A stretch of DNA of 56,647 bases from Roseateles sp. (GTDB taxonomy: Bacteria; Pseudomonadota; Gammaproteobacteria; Burkholderiales; Burkholderiaceae_C). The notes under the pieces are model-generated. The model saw only the letters and a list, made by a program, of their open reading frames with translations, was not told the origin of the DNA and ran no database searches. The translations under genes were made by a program, and so were the position numbers. Of this stretch, positions 1 to 9,074 are shown piece after piece; position 1 is the first letter of the stretch; each line of letters begins with the position of its first letter. Location of the stretch: positions 1-56,647 of the forward strand of contig NZ_JAFAGT010000044.1 in NCBI RefSeq assembly GCF_019237615.1, read 5' to 3'.

Positions 1-167
1 TGTGCATGGAGATGATCGCCGACACCGGTCGCATGGCCTCGCTGGACCTCGTCGAGCTCAACCCCGCGCTGGACGAGCGCAACAAGACGGCACTGGTGGC
101 CGTGGACCTCATCGAATCCCTGTTCGGGAAATCGACGCTGATGCGCAGGCCTGTCAACGTCGTTTAG
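1..167 (+). CDS. rocF: Arginase family protein, C-terminal end (partial)
   Basis: Only the last 54 or so codons lie in the window; the reading frame starts at base 3 and ends with TAG. The tail contains DLVELNPALDERNKTALVAV, which is the last strand-helix unit of the arginase/agmatinase/formimidoylglutamase fold, where an E-x-NP-x-LD-x-NKT pattern is typical. The Mn-binding motifs lie upstream, outside the window. Arginase hydrolyses arginine to ornithine and urea in the cytoplasm. Agmatinase or another ureohydrolase remains possible because the family-specific part is missing. A hairpin follows at 233-265. Confidence 0.75.
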   Translation, partial: CMEMIADTGRMASLDLVELNPALDERNKTALVAVDLIESLFGKSTLMRRPVNVV

Positions 168-232
168 CTCCGCTTACGACCGGACCAAGCTCGTGCGACG
201 CGCGTCGAACTGATCTTGGCCCCGAAAGCGAG

Positions 233-265
233 AACGGCGTCACAACCTAAGTTGTTGACGCCGTT
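233..265. terminator. Hairpin between arginase and tRNA-His
   Basis: AACGGCGTCA pairs with TGACGCCGTT, extended by CAAC/GTTG with one bulged base and a four-base loop. It sits between the end of a plus-strand gene and the 3' end of a minus-strand tRNA, so it could end transcription in both directions. The T-tract is weak (CATATTT on the plus side). Confidence 0.55.
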
Positions 266-275
266 CATATTTAGA

Positions 276-352
276 TGGGGTGGCTGATGGGACTCGAACC
301 CACGACGACAGGAATCACAATCCTGGACTCTACCAACTGAGCTACAGCCACC
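276..352 (-). tRNA. tRNA-His (anticodon GTG)
   Basis: The minus strand folds as a 77-nt cloverleaf. The anticodon stem CAGGA/TCCTG encloses TTGTGAT, giving anticodon GTG. The acceptor stem carries the extra 5' G opposite C73 that is diagnostic of tRNA-His. CCA is encoded at 278-276. The T-arm contains GGTTCGAGTCC. It lies 27 bases downstream of ppiD on the same strand. Confidence 0.97.
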
Positions 353-379
353 GCAGAGCCAATAAGTATAACCTAAAAA

Positions 380-2293
380 TCAGGGTGCGCTGGCAGCCGA
401 AGCCGGTGCGGCAACTTTGATGACGGCTTTGTACTGGGATTTCAGCGCGGCCAGGTAGGCCTGGGCCTCGGCGCGAGCCCAGGCGCCGGCGTATTGCTGG
501 GCGGCACGCTTGTCGTCGATGACGGTGGCGTCGCGCGGTTGCAGTTGGTTGATGCGCACGACGACATAGCCGCCATCATCGGCAGCGATACCCACGGCCG
601 CCGGCAGCTTGGAAGCATCGGCGCCCAGCACGGCCTCGAGTTGAGCTCGCGTCAGGTTCTGCGGCTTGGCCCGCGACACGGTCACGGCGGCTTCCAGGCC
701 GGCGGTGTCGGCCGGATTGGCCTTCAGCGCGGCGAGGCGCGCTTCGCCGGCCTTCTTCGCCTGCTCCGAGGCGAGCTTCTTGACGAGTTGCTCCCGCACC
801 TTGTCCTTCACGTCGGCCAACGGCGGCACGCGGGCCGGGCTGTACTGGGTGACATGGGCCGACACCAGTTGGTTGGGGCCGGTCTCCACGGCTTCTGTGT
901 TGCGCTTGTTGCGCAGGGCCTCGACGCCGAAGACGGCGTCCAGCAGCTTGGCGGAGGCCAGCGGACCGATGGCGCCCGGCTGCGGCTGGCGCTGCACGGT
1001 GGCGGTCTGGATCTGCAGCTTGAGCTTGTCGGCCGCGGGCTGCAGGCTGTCCGACTGCTCGTAGACGAGGTTGCCGAACTGCTCCGCGGCTTCCGAATAG
1101 CGCCGCTGGGCGAGCTGCTTGCGCACCTCGGCCTCGACCTCGGCACGCACCGCCTCGAAGGGCTTCTGCTCGCCGCCGCGGGTGCCGGTCAGCTGGATGA
1201 TGTGGTAACCGAAATCGGTCTCGACGAGGTTGCTGATCTCGCCCGGCTTCATCGCATAGACGGCCGCGTCGAACTCCTTGACCATGGCGCCACGGCTGAA
1301 GAAGTCGAGGTCGCCGCCATTGGCCGCCGAGCCCTCGTCCTGGGAGTTCTTCTTGGCAAGTGCGGCGAACTCGGCCGGGTTCTTGCGGACCTGGGCCAGG
1401 ATCTCCTCGGCCTTGGCCTTGGCCTTGGCACGCTCCTCGGCCGGTGCGCTGCGCTCCACCTTGATCAGGATGTGGCTGGCGCGGCGCTCCTCGGGCACAC
1501 CGTAGCGCGACGCGTTTTCCTTGTAGTAGTTCCGCAGGTCGTCTTCGGTGAACTTGACGTCCTTCTTCAGCGCCTCCAGGTCCAGCACGACGTACTGGAT
1601 CTGCGCCGTCTCGGGCAGTTGGAACTTGGCGGCGTTGGCCGGTTCCTTGTAGAAGGCGTCCACCTCGGCATCGCTCGGGTTGAGCTTGGCAGCGAAGTCC
1701 TTGACGTCGAAGCGCTGCAGTTGCACCTCGCGCTGCTGCAGCAGCGAGTCGAAGGCCAGCTTGGGTGCGGCAGCGCCGACGGCGACCGAGGCCTCGATGG
1801 GCGCCGTGACCTGGCGGAGCGCGTAATCCTGGCGCAGGCGCTCCATGAAGATGGAAGGCGTCATGCCCTGGGCGGCCAGCATCCCCTTGTTGACGGTGCC
1901 ATCAGGGTTGCGCAGGAAGGAAAACTGCGGGTCGTTCCAGAAGCGCGCGTTGACGGACTCGATGCTGGGCGTGAAATGCTGCTGGTCGGCCGCGGCCTTG
2001 AGCGTGCGCTCTGTGACGAGGCCCTCGAGCGCCTGGCGCTTGACCTCGGGCGTGTCCAGCAGCTTGGCGTCGATGGTCGGGTTCTGGCGGCGGACCCGGT
2101 CGGCCTGCTCGCGCTGCGCGGCGTCCCATTCGGCCTGGGTGATCTTGCGGCCGTTGACGGTGGCCACGCCGGCGTTGGCGCCGTCCATCATGCTGGTATA
2201 GCCCTGCATGCCGACGAAGGCGAAGGACGGCAGGATCAGCAGCAGCAGGATGAACTGGAACAAGCGGTTGTGCTGGCGGACGAATTCAAACAT
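380..2293 (-). CDS. ppiD: PpiD-type periplasmic peptidyl-prolyl isomerase / SurA-like chaperone
   Basis: A 637-residue protein starting MFEFVRQHNRLFQF, the usual opening of Burkholderiales PpiD; a longer upstream reading was rejected because homology begins here. One membrane segment (about residues 11-29) anchors it in the inner membrane. It is followed by a SurA_N-type chaperone region with NGRKITQAEWD, then a parvulin rotamase domain at about 271-370 (RRASHILIKV through FGYHIIQLTG). The remainder is a helical C-terminal chaperone region. PpiD assists folding of exported proteins emerging from the Sec translocon. Position behind hup and tRNA-Val matches the hupB-ppiD order known in many Proteobacteria. 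Confidence 0.93.
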   Translation of the reverse strand: MFEFVRQHNRLFQFILLLLILPSFAFVGMQGYTSMMDGANAGVATVNGRKITQAEWDAAQREQADRVRRQNPTIDAKLLDTPEVKRQALEGLVTERTLKAAADQQHFTPSIESVNARFWNDPQFSFLRNPDGTVNKGMLAAQGMTPSIFMERLRQDYALRQVTAPIEASVAVGAAAPKLAFDSLLQQREVQLQRFDVKDFAAKLNPSDAEVDAFYKEPANAAKFQLPETAQIQYVVLDLEALKKDVKFTEDDLRNYYKENASRYGVPEERRASHILIKVERSAPAEERAKAKAKAEEILAQVRKNPAEFAALAKKNSQDEGSAANGGDLDFFSRGAMVKEFDAAVYAMKPGEISNLVETDFGYHIIQLTGTRGGEQKPFEAVRAEVEAEVRKQLAQRRYSEAAEQFGNLVYEQSDSLQPAADKLKLQIQTATVQRQPQPGAIGPLASAKLLDAVFGVEALRNKRNTEAVETGPNQLVSAHVTQYSPARVPPLADVKDKVREQLVKKLASEQAKKAGEARLAALKANPADTAGLEAAVTVSRAKPQNLTRAQLEAVLGADASKLPAAVGIAADDGGYVVVRINQLQPRDATVIDDKRAAQQYAGAWARAEAQAYLAALKSQYKAVIKVAAPASAASAP

Positions 2294-2407
2294 CTCGGGG
2301 AGCCTTGACGATCTAGCGCGAATCAAACGCGACGAAGGCGAACCGAGGTTCGCCTTCGAGGGGAGCCGCATTCTATGTGCGATGCGGCAGACACCGCCTG
2401 GGGCGGG

Positions 2408-2483
2408 TGGTGGGCGCTGACGGGCTCGAACCGCCGACAATCTCCGTGTAAGGGAGGTGCTCTACCAACTGAGCTAAGCGCCC
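2408..2483 (-). tRNA. tRNA-Val (anticodon TAC)
   Basis: The minus strand gives a 76-nt cloverleaf starting GGGCGCTTAGCTC. The anticodon stem CTCC/GGAG encloses CTTACAC, so the anticodon is TAC. The T-arm carries GGTTCGAGCC and CCA is encoded at 2410-2408. It is placed between hup and ppiD, all on the minus strand, so it may be processed from a hup-tRNA transcript. Confidence 0.97.
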
Positions 2484-2508
2484 GGGAATTCCGGGACCGG
2501 CGGAAGGG

Positions 2509-2781
2509 TCAGTTCACGGCGTCCTTGAGCGCCTTGCCGGGTTTGAACTTGGGCACCTTGGCCGACTTGATCTTGATCGTATCGCCAGTGCGCGGGTTGC
2601 GGCCGGCGCGCGCCGCGCGCTTTGTGATGCTGAAGGTGCCGAAGCCCACCAGCGAAACAGTGCCGTTCTTCTTCAGCGTCGTCTTGACGCCGCCGATGAT
2701 GGCTTCGAGCGCACGGCCGGCAGCGGCCTTGGAGATGTCGGCCTGCTTGGCGATGTGCTCGATCAATTCGGACTTGTTCAC
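2509..2781 (-). CDS. hupB: HU-family DNA-binding protein
   Basis: A 90-residue nucleoid protein read from a GTG start ([20 protein letters not shown]) preceded by a strong GAGGGGG ribosome site six bases upstream. It shows the HU features in order: two N-terminal helices, the beta saddle with [18 protein letters not shown], which carries the arm with the RNPRTG DNA-intercalating proline, and the C-terminal helix [13 protein letters not shown]. It bends DNA non-specifically and compacts the chromosome. The 206 bases upstream hold its promoter region; I see no gene there. The symbol is chosen from the hup-ppiD order; HupA versus HupB cannot be separated by sequence here. Confidence 0.96.
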   Translation of the reverse strand: MNKSELIEHIAKQADISKAAAGRALEAIIGGVKTTLKKNGTVSLVGFGTFSITKRAARAGRNPRTGDTIKIKSAKVPKFKPGKALKDAVN

Positions 2782-2987
2782 TCGTGCCCCCTCAAGAGGA
2801 TTCAGCGGACTGTTGCGCCTGCACCCACGGCGGCGTGCAAGACTGCAATACAGATGTCGGCCCCGCGCACTGCGCAGCCCATGGGAGGCCGACTGAAGCG
2901 GCCGGGGCGCGCGCGGGGAAACGGATTCTAGACGCGCGTCCGGTGGTGGACAGGGCGGGAAAAGTCCCGATACAACTCGACGCCAGG

Positions 2988-3554
2988 CTAGCGCGCCTTG
3001 GCGCGTATCTCCGGCACGGCCTTCTGCAGGTAGTAGACCATGGACCAGATGCTCAGCACGACGGCCGCGTAGATCAGCCAGGTGCCCCAGAGCCGCGTCG
3101 GGATGAGGCCGAAGAGCTGGCCGTCGTAAAGAAGGAAGGGGATGGCCACCATCTGCACCGTCGTCTTCAGCTTGCCCACCATGTGCACGGCGACGCTGCG
3201 CGAGGCACCGATCTGCGCCATCCATTCGCGCAGGGCCGAGATGGCGATCTCGCGACCGATGATGACGAGGGCGACGAAGGCGTCCACGCGCTGCTGCTCC
3301 AGCAGGATCAGCAGCGCCGAGCAGACCAGGAACTTGTCGGCCACCGGGTCCAGGAAGGCGCCGAAGGACGAGGCCTGGTTGAGCCTGCGGGCGAGGTAGC
3401 CGTCCAGCCAGTCGGTCAACGCGACGACGATGAACAGGGTCGTCGCGAACAGGTTCTGGTGCGCCGGCGTCAGGCCGAGGTGGAACACGCCGACGATCAG
3501 CGGGATGGCCACGATGCGGGCCCAGGTCAGCAGGGTCGGCAGCGTCAGGAACAT
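2988..3554 (-). CDS. pgsA: CDP-diacylglycerol--glycerol-3-phosphate 3-phosphatidyltransferase
   Basis: A 188-residue multi-pass inner-membrane enzyme that makes phosphatidylglycerophosphate, the committed step to phosphatidylglycerol and cardiolipin. It carries the CDP-alcohol phosphotransferase signature D-x2-DG-x2-AR-x8-G-x3-D-x3-D, seen as [12 protein letters not shown] followed by [10 protein letters not shown] at about residues 48-73. The rest is hydrophobic helices. The start is the ATG opening [14 protein letters not shown]. It lies in the same direction as the lipoprotein gene and uvrC upstream; uvrC-pgsA linkage is common in Proteobacteria. Confidence 0.93.
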   Translation of the reverse strand: MFLTLPTLLTWARIVAIPLIVGVFHLGLTPAHQNLFATTLFIVVALTDWLDGYLARRLNQASSFGAFLDPVADKFLVCSALLILLEQQRVDAFVALVIIGREIAISALREWMAQIGASRSVAVHMVGKLKTTVQMVAIPFLLYDGQLFGLIPTRLWGTWLIYAAVVLSIWSMVYYLQKAVPEIRAKAR

Positions 3555-3702
3555 TGCAGTGCCCGCTCGGCCGCCCGGAGGGCACTGTCGCCCCCATGGG
3601 GGGCTGTGATCAAAGAGAGCGTGGGGGCGAACATCCGCTGCATTGTGCCCAAGCCCGCGGAGCAGCTCCGGCGCCGGCCCGCGGGACTGTGGCGAGAAGG
3701 TG

Positions 3703-4215
3703 TCAGTTGAGGCTGAGCGGCTTGAAGCGCCGGTCCTCCTCGAAGAGGAAGGTCTCGGTGAACTTCCAGGGCTCGGGCAGCTGCCGAACGTCGCCGAAGG
3801 GCGCGGCGCGGTAGATGGCGTCAACGGCCATCTGCAGCGTCTCCGGCGCGAACCTCGGCTTGCGCAGCACGTTGACGCGGCGCACGCTGCCATCGGCCTT
3901 CAGCTCGACCTCCAGCACCACCAGCGTCAGCAGATGGGTCGGCGCCGGCGTCATGTAGGTGCCGTCGGGGTTGGCCATGACGAGGCGCTCTGCGGCCTGA
4001 CGGCGCAGCTCGTCCTGCGTGCGCACGGGCCTGGGTGCCGGCAGGCCGGACGGCTTGGGCGCGGCTGCGACGGCCGGCGATGGCTGCGGAGCCGGCACGG
4101 CGACGGGCGCAGGCGGCGGGACCGGCGCCGGCGCGCGCGGCGCCGCAGTGCAGCCGGCCAGCACCGGGCCCATCAGCCAGCGGACGGCACGCTTGAAATG
4201 ATCGATGACAGACAA
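3703..4215 (-). CDS. Predicted lipoprotein with Pro/Ala-rich linker and TonB-C-like domain
   Basis: 170 residues from a TTG start; the TTG has a good GAGGAG ribosome site a few bases upstream, and no ATG fits. The N-terminus MSVIDHFKRAVRWLMGPVLAGC ends in an LAGC lipobox, so it is probably a lipoprotein. Residues 25-60 are a flexible Pro/Ala linker. The C-terminal 80 residues (LVVLEVELKADGSVRRVNVL then APFGDVRQLPEPWKFTETFLF) resemble a TonB C-terminal fold, in which a beta-strand with E-x-x-V-x-x-DG is typical. Partner unknown. It sits between uvrC and pgsA, all on the minus strand. Confidence 0.72.
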   Translation of the reverse strand: MSVIDHFKRAVRWLMGPVLAGCTAAPRAPAPVPPPAPVAVPAPQPSPAVAAAPKPSGLPAPRPVRTQDELRRQAAERLVMANPDGTYMTPAPTHLLTLVVLEVELKADGSVRRVNVLRKPRFAPETLQMAVDAIYRAAPFGDVRQLPEPWKFTETFLFEEDRRFKPLSLN

Positions 4216-4236
4216 GTCTTCTCCTCGGATTCGCGC

Positions 4237-4327
4237 TCAGTGCAGCGCACGGTAGATTTGCTCGGCTAGACCGCGTGTTCCGCACGTCAGTGCAGCACGC
4301 GGTAGATCTCCTCGGCCAGCTCGCGTG
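4237..4327 (-). repeat. Degenerate tandem copy of the uvrC 3' end
   Basis: Bases 4237-4277 repeat the last 41 bases of uvrC (4287-4327) with a 50-base period and about 80 percent identity by eye. Read on the minus strand, the copy encodes RGLAEQIYRALH plus stop, against [12 protein letters not shown] plus stop at the true uvrC end. The copy is just upstream of the lipoprotein start, so it looks like a fossil of a local duplication or of an older uvrC end. Confidence 0.75.
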
Positions 4328-6293
4328 AAACCCCCTTCACGCTGGCCAGCTCGTCGACGCTGGCACCGGCCACGCCGCGCACGCCGCCGAAGCGTTGCAG
4401 CAGCTGCGCGCGCTTCTTGGGGCCGACGCCGGGCACATCCTCCAGGCGCGAGCCGCCGGTGCGCGCCGCGGCGCGCTTGGCGCGCATGCCGGTGATGGCG
4501 AAGCGGTGTGCCTCGTCGCGGATCTGCGCGATCAGCATCAACGCAGCCGAGTCGCGGCCGAGGTAGACCTTCTCGCGGCCGTCGGCGAACACCAGCTCCT
4601 CCAGGCCGACCTTGCGGCCCTCGCCCTTCTCGACACCGGCGATCAGGCCCAGGTCCAGCCCCAGCTCCTCGAAGACCTCGCGCGCCATCGCAACCTGGCC
4701 GCGGCCGCCGTCCACCAGCACCAGGTCGGGCAGCCGGCCGGTGCCGAGCTGCGCGGCCTCGGCCAGCTTGCTGTAGCGGCGCGTCAGCACCTGGCGCATG
4801 GCCGCGTAGTCGTCACCCCCGGTGATGCCCTCGATCGTGTAGCGCCGGTACTGGCTGCTTTGCATCTGATGCCCCTCAAACACGACACAGCTTGCCATCG
4901 TCGCCTCGCCAGCGGTATGGCTGATGTCGAAACATTCGACACGGAACTTGTCGATCTCGGGCGGCGCAAGGTCCAGCGCATCGACCAGCGCCAGCGTGCG
5001 GGCCTGCTGCGAGCCCTCCTCGGCCAGCAGCCGAGCCAGCGCCAGCTCGGCGCCCTTGACGCACATCTCCAGCCAGATACGACGCTGGCCGCGCGGCTGG
5101 GCCTGCACGGTCACGCGGCTGCCGCCCTGACTGCCCAGCGCCTCCGCCAGGCCGGTGTCGACGGCCTCACTGACGACGATGAGGCCGGGCACCGGCGACG
5201 CCAGGTAGTGCTGGGCCATGAAGGCCTCCAGCACCTGCCGCTCGGGCGACAGCGCTTCCTCGTCCTCCAGCTGGATGGCGGTCGCGTCGTCGACATGCTT
5301 GGGGAAGAAGGCCCGGTCGCCGAGATGGCGGCCGCCGCGCACCATGGCGAGGTTCACGCAGGCCCGGCCGCCCTGCACCTTGACGGCGAGGATGTCGACG
5401 TCGCGGTCGCGACCGGTGGCGCTGCTCTCCTCCACGACCTGCTGCTGCAACACCTTGGACAGCGCCTGGATCTGGTTGCGCACCTCGGCGGCCTGCTCGT
5501 AGTGCTGGCTCTCGGCGAAGGCCATCATCTGCTCCTGCAGCATGGCCATGACCTCGTCGGTCTCGCCGCGCAGGAAGCGCTCGGCACTGGCCACGTTGCG
5601 CGCGTAGTCGCCAGTCTGGCCGGCCGGCACACAGGGCCCCGAGCAGCGCTTGATCTGGTGCAGCAGGCAAGGCCGGCTGCGGTTGTTGAAGACGCTGTCC
5701 TCGCAGGTACGCAGCTTGAACACCTTCTGCATCAGCTGGATGGACTCCTTCACCGCCCAGGCGCTCGGGAAGGGGCCGAAATACTGGTGGCGCTTGTCCA
5801 CCGCGCCGCGGTAATAGGCCATGCGCGGGTAGGCGTGCGCGGTGATCTTCAGGTAGGGGTAGCTCTTGTCGTCCCGGAACAGGATGTTGAAGCGCGGGTT
5901 CAACGTCTTGATCAGGTTGTTTTCCAGCAGCAAGGCCTCGGCCTCGGTGCGCACCACCGTCGTCTCCAGCCGCGCGATGCGCGCCACCATCATGCCGATG
6001 CGCGTGCCGCCATGGTTCTTCTGGAAGTAGCTGGAGACGCGGCGCTTCAGGTCCTTGGCCTTGCCGACGTAGAGCACCTCGTCCCGGGCGTCGAAATAGC
6101 GGTAGACGCCGGGAAGAGCCGGCAACGCATTCACTTCGGCCACCAGCTTCTCGCGCACTTCGCGCGCTGCGGCCTCCATCTCGACGGCGCGCTGCTTCTC
6201 GGCCGCCTCGACGGCGGCGCGCTCGGCGGACCATTCGGCCTGCTGCTGGGCGCCGAGTTCGGCATTGGACGGAGGAACGGGTGGCAGTGACAT
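4287..6293 (-). CDS. uvrC: UvrABC excinuclease subunit C
   Basis: 668 residues. UvrC makes the 3' and 5' incisions in nucleotide excision repair. Domains in order: an N-terminal extension of about 55 charged residues not usual in the family; GIY-YIG nuclease with GVYRYF at 62-67 and [12 protein letters not shown] from 74; cysteine cluster around [16 protein letters not shown] motif ([17 protein letters not shown]) that binds UvrB; the RNase H-like 5' nuclease region ([31 protein letters not shown]); and C-terminal helix-hairpin-helix repeats ([20 protein letters not shown]). The start [10 protein letters not shown] is the last ATG before the divergent earP gene; a homology-only start near residue 55 has no suitable codon context. 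Confidence 0.96.
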   Translation of the reverse strand: MSLPPVPPSNAELGAQQQAEWSAERAAVEAAEKQRAVEMEAAAREVREKLVAEVNALPALPGVYRYFDARDEVLYVGKAKDLKRRVSSYFQKNHGGTRIGMMVARIARLETTVVRTEAEALLLENNLIKTLNPRFNILFRDDKSYPYLKITAHAYPRMAYYRGAVDKRHQYFGPFPSAWAVKESIQLMQKVFKLRTCEDSVFNNRSRPCLLHQIKRCSGPCVPAGQTGDYARNVASAERFLRGETDEVMAMLQEQMMAFAESQHYEQAAEVRNQIQALSKVLQQQVVEESSATGRDRDVDILAVKVQGGRACVNLAMVRGGRHLGDRAFFPKHVDDATAIQLEDEEALSPERQVLEAFMAQHYLASPVPGLIVVSEAVDTGLAEALGSQGGSRVTVQAQPRGQRRIWLEMCVKGAELALARLLAEEGSQQARTLALVDALDLAPPEIDKFRVECFDISHTAGEATMASCVVFEGHQMQSSQYRRYTIEGITGGDDYAAMRQVLTRRYSKLAEAAQLGTGRLPDLVLVDGGRGQVAMAREVFEELGLDLGLIAGVEKGEGRKVGLEELVFADGREKVYLGRDSAALMLIAQIRDEAHRFAITGMRAKRAAARTGGSRLEDVPGVGPKKRAQLLQRFGGVRGVAGASVDELASVKGVSRELAEEIYRVLH

Positions 6294-6313
6294 GGCGCGG
6301 GATTTTGGCCTGG

Positions 6314-6319
6314 GACAAT
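6314..6319 (+). promoter_or_regulatory. Predicted -10 element of earP, close to the start codon
   Basis: GACAAT (4 of 6 matches to the sigma-70 -10 box) ends seven bases before the earP ATG, with no Shine-Dalgarno between. That spacing would put the first transcribed base at or next to the A of ATG, so earP mRNA may be leaderless. No clear -35 was found. See the similar arrangement at 12966 and 41202. Confidence 0.4.
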
Positions 6320-6326
6320 CCATCCC

Positions 6327-7358
6327 ATGAGTAGGCCGGTGCTTTGGGACATCTTCTGCCGCGTCATCGACAACCATGGCGACCTGGGGGTCTGCTGGCG
6401 GCTGGCGCGCGACCTCGCGGCACGCGGGCATATGGCGCGGCTGTGGGTGGACGATGCCGCGGCACTGGCCTGGATGGCACCGGACCGCCCCGCCGGCATC
6501 GCGCTGCACACCTGGCCCGAGGGCGACGTGGCTGCACAGCCCGGCGACGTCGTCATCGAAGCTTTCGGCTGCGAGCTGCCACCCGCCTTCATCGCCCGCA
6601 TGGCCGCGCGCACGCCCCCACCACGCTGGGTCAACCTGGAGTACCTGAGCGCCGAGGACTACGTCGAGCGCAGCCACGGCCTAGCGTCACCACAGTTCCA
6701 TGGCCCCGGCGCCGGGCTGAGCAAGCGTTTCTTCTACCCTGGCTTCACGCGGCGCACCGGCGGCCTGCTGCGCGAACCGGGGCTGCTGGAGGCCATCGGC
6801 GGCTTCGACGGCCCGGCCTGGCTGGCCCGGCGCGGCTGGGCGCCGCACCCCGGCGAACGGGTCGTCAGCCTGTTCGCCTACGCCAACCCCGCGCTGCCAG
6901 CCCTGCTGGATGCGCTGGCCGGGCAGCCCACGCTGCTGCTCGCCTGCCCGGGGCCGCTGCAGGCCCTGGTCACCGCCCGACCGGGGCTGCGCACGGTCGC
7001 CCTGCCCTATCTGCCGCAGGACGACTACGACCGGCTGCTGTGGGCCTGCGACCTGAACTTCGTCCGCGGCGAGGACTCCTTCGTGCGCGCCCAATGGGCC
7101 GGCAAACCCCTGGTCTGGCACATCTACCCCCAACACGACGAGGCCCATCGCGCCAAGCTGGAAGCCTTCATGTCGCGCGCCGCCCTGCCCGAGGCCTGGC
7201 GCGCGGTCTGGCGCGGCTGGAATGGCTTCACGCCCCTGCCGGCCACCCTGGACGGCCTGGCAGCGGCCTCGGCCCATGCGCCGGCCTGGCGCGCACAACT
7301 GACGGCCCAGCCCGATTTACTGACGCAATTGCAGAGCTTCTTAGGGGTTTCCAGCTAG
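6327..7358 (+). CDS. earP: EF-P arginine rhamnosyltransferase EarP
   Basis: 343 residues, matching the EarP (formerly DUF2331) family over its full length. It opens with [20 protein letters not shown], the characteristic N-terminal Rossmann segment with NHGD, and contains [18 protein letters not shown] and the C-terminal nucleotide-sugar site with [16 protein letters not shown]. The family uses dTDP-rhamnose to glycosylate Arg32 of elongation factor P in the cytoplasm, which relieves ribosome stalling at polyproline. The substrate gene efp follows immediately on the same strand and has arginine at position 32, so the pair is self-consistent. Divergent from uvrC. Confidence 0.95.
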   Translation: MSRPVLWDIFCRVIDNHGDLGVCWRLARDLAARGHMARLWVDDAAALAWMAPDRPAGIALHTWPEGDVAAQPGDVVIEAFGCELPPAFIARMAARTPPPRWVNLEYLSAEDYVERSHGLASPQFHGPGAGLSKRFFYPGFTRRTGGLLREPGLLEAIGGFDGPAWLARRGWAPHPGERVVSLFAYANPALPALLDALAGQPTLLLACPGPLQALVTARPGLRTVALPYLPQDDYDRLLWACDLNFVRGEDSFVRAQWAGKPLVWHIYPQHDEAHRAKLEAFMSRAALPEAWRAVWRGWNGFTPLPATLDGLAAASAHAPAWRAQLTAQPDLLTQLQSFLGVSS

Positions 7359-7455
7359 AATGACCGGCTTTGCCGCGCCAAACCGAGACGGAGTCTCCTG
7401 GAGTCTGGTGCGCCGCCCAGCCGGAAAGCCCGGCCTTATCCCACCGCAACACACC

Positions 7456-8010
7456 ATGAAACTCGCTCAAGAAATCCGCGCCGGCAACGTGATCATGCAG
7501 GGCAAGGACCCGATGGTCGTCCTGAAGACGGAATACAGCCGCGGCGGCCGCGGCGCTGCCACCGTGCGCATCAAGATGAAGAACCTGCTGAACGGCGCCG
7601 GCGCCGAGCTGGTCTTCAAGGCCGACGACAAGATGGAGCAGATCATCCTCGACAAGAAGGAGTGCACCTACACCTACTTCGCCGACCCGATGTATGTCTT
7701 CATGGACACCGAGTACAACCAGTACGAGGTCGAGGCCGAGAACATGGGTGACGCACTGTCCTACCTGGAAGACAGCATGGCCGCGGAAGTGACCTTCTAC
7801 GACGGCAAGGCCATCTCCATCGAACTGCCCACCAGCGTCGTGCGCGAGATCGAGACCGAGCCGGCCGTCAAGGGCGACACCTCGGGCAAGGTCATGAAGC
7901 CCGCGCGCCTGAAGGGCACCGGCTTCGAGATCGCCGTGCCGCTGTTCGTCGAGAACGGCGACAAGATCGAAATCGACACCCGCACGCACGAGTACCGCAA
8001 GCGCGTCTAA
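7456..8010 (+). CDS. efp: Translation elongation factor P, Arg32 type
   Basis: 184 residues starting [18 protein letters not shown]. The KOW-like N-terminal domain carries the modification loop [12 protein letters not shown], in which the tip residue is Arg32 rather than the lysine used by the EpmAB system. The two OB-type domains follow, ending with the conserved [19 protein letters not shown] binds between the P and E sites and promotes peptide bond formation at polyproline. Arg32 predicts rhamnosylation by the adjacent EarP. The 97 bases after earP hold no other gene; I see no strong Shine-Dalgarno before the ATG. A clear terminator follows. Confidence 0.97.
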   Translation: MKLAQEIRAGNVIMQGKDPMVVLKTEYSRGGRGAATVRIKMKNLLNGAGAELVFKADDKMEQIILDKKECTYTYFADPMYVFMDTEYNQYEVEAENMGDALSYLEDSMAAEVTFYDGKAISIELPTSVVREIETEPAVKGDTSGKVMKPARLKGTGFEIAVPLFVENGDKIEIDTRTHEYRKRV

Positions 8011-8028
8011 GAAGGCTCAGGCCTCATA

Positions 8029-8056
8029 CAAAACGCCCGCATCTGCGGGCGTTTTG
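8029..8056 (+). terminator. Intrinsic terminator after efp
   Basis: CAAAACGCCCGC and GCGGGCGTTTTG form a 12-bp perfect stem around ATCT; the 3' arm provides the T-run and is followed by TTTA. It lies 18 bases after the efp stop and just before the stop of a minus-strand gene, so it probably acts on both strands. Confidence 0.92.
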
Positions 8057-8060
8057 TTTA

Positions 8061-8282
8061 TCAGGCCTCGTCGGACAGGTCGGGCACGTCCGGCTCGGCG
8101 TCGACCTCGCTGTCGAAGTCGGCCGCGCCGCCCCTGACCGGGATCCAGGGTCGATCCAGCGGCCGGTAGACGCGGCGCTGCAGGCGAGCCAGGCGGTCGG
8201 AGCGTTCGATGGCGTTCATGACCTGGTCGGGGGCGATCAGCATCGCGAACGGGTCGGCCAGGTTCGGGTGAGTGTTCAGCAT
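8061..8282 (-). CDS. Small hypothetical protein (73 residues)
   Basis: Unrecognised. Starts MLNTHPNLADPFAMLIAPDQ with a strong GGAGG ribosome site seven bases upstream. The N-terminal half is amphipathic (VMNAIERSDRLARLQRRVYR), the middle has RPLDRPWIPVRG, and the last 20 residues are acidic (DFDSEVDAEPDVPDLSDEA). No membrane segment or signal peptide. The strong ribosome site, the shared terminator and codon use typical of the region support a real gene. It resembles small proteins I associate with Burkholderiales genomes, but I cannot name a family. Confidence 0.7.
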   Translation of the reverse strand: MLNTHPNLADPFAMLIAPDQVMNAIERSDRLARLQRRVYRPLDRPWIPVRGGAADFDSEVDAEPDVPDLSDEA

Positions 8283-8399
8283 GTTGAGCCTCCGGGTGAG
8301 TCGATGACCTCACTGTAGGCAAGGGCCCCGGGCCGCGACAGTCGGCACAGCGCGCGAGGTGCTGTAAGAGTTTCCCCTACACGCCGGCCCGGGCGGGCA

Positions 8400-9074
8400 T
8401 TACTTGTCGGCGCCAGAGGCCTTGGCGGCATCGGCCGCGCGCTGGCGCTCCTCGATGACGCGGCGCAGCTCCCTGGCCATCAGATCGCGGCCACCGCGGG
8501 CCGCGAAGTCCGCGGCCGTCAGCTCCTGCTCATTGGCCGCGCGCGGCTCGGCACCGGCCTTGAGGAGCAGCGGCACGAGATCGCTGTTGCCGTAGCGTGC
8601 GGCCATCATCAGCGGCGTCGTGCCGTTCTCCGAGCGCGCGTCGATCTCGGCGCCCTGGGCGATGAGAAAGGCCGCGACACCGTTGTCCGGGCCGGCACAG
8701 GCGTAGTGCAGCGGCGTCCAGCCTGCGCGGTTGACGGCGGCGCCACGCTTCACGAGGGCCTGTGCCGCCGGCAGCGAGCCGCGGATGGCGGCGATCATCA
8801 GCGGCGTCTCGCCCTGGGCGTTGGCCTCGTTCACCTGGGTCTGCGGTGCAGCGAGCAGGCTGTCCAGCGCGCGCAACGAGTCCTCGCGCACGGCGACGAA
8901 GAGGGCCTTGCGCCCGCGCCCGTCGGCCTGATTGGGATCGACGCCCTTGAGCAACAGGCCCAGCACCGCTCGACCGTCGTTCAGCTCGGCGGCGATGACC
9001 AGGTCGTCGATGGGCGCGGCCCGCGCGAGGGCCACGGCCGACAGTGCGCACGCGGCCAGCCAGGCCTTCCTCAT
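8400..9074 (-). CDS. Exported ankyrin-repeat protein
   Basis: 224 residues with a cleavable-looking signal peptide (MRKAWLAACALSAVALARAA) and four to five ankyrin repeats: DGRGRKALFVAVREDSL, NAQGETPLMIAAIRGSL, AGWTPLHYACAGPDN, SENGTTPLMMAARYGNS and a last degenerate one. The tail is charged and lysine-rich. Ankyrin repeats bind proteins, so it is probably a periplasmic binding partner; the target is unknown. The start codon overlaps the tatD stop by four bases (ATGA), so it is translated as the last gene of the mltG-tmk-holB-pilZ-tatD run. Confidence 0.9.
   Translation of the reverse strand: MRKAWLAACALSAVALARAAPIDDLVIAAELNDGRAVLGLLLKGVDPNQADGRGRKALFVAVREDSLRALDSLLAAPQTQVNEANAQGETPLMIAAIRGSLPAAQALVKRGAAVNRAGWTPLHYACAGPDNGVAAFLIAQGAEIDARSENGTTPLMMAARYGNSDLVPLLLKAGAEPRAANEQELTAADFAARGGRDLMARELRRVIEERQRAADAAKASGADK

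Noticed and set aside
494-2308. Long open frame on the plus strand opposite ppiD
   Set aside because: Composition is a shadow of the real gene (Leu/Arg/Gly/His-rich, no domain). The same applies to other long opposite-strand frames such as 4395-6290, 17357-18847, 23564-26179, 38112-40556 and 47024-50137, which arise because stop codons are rare in GC-rich DNA.
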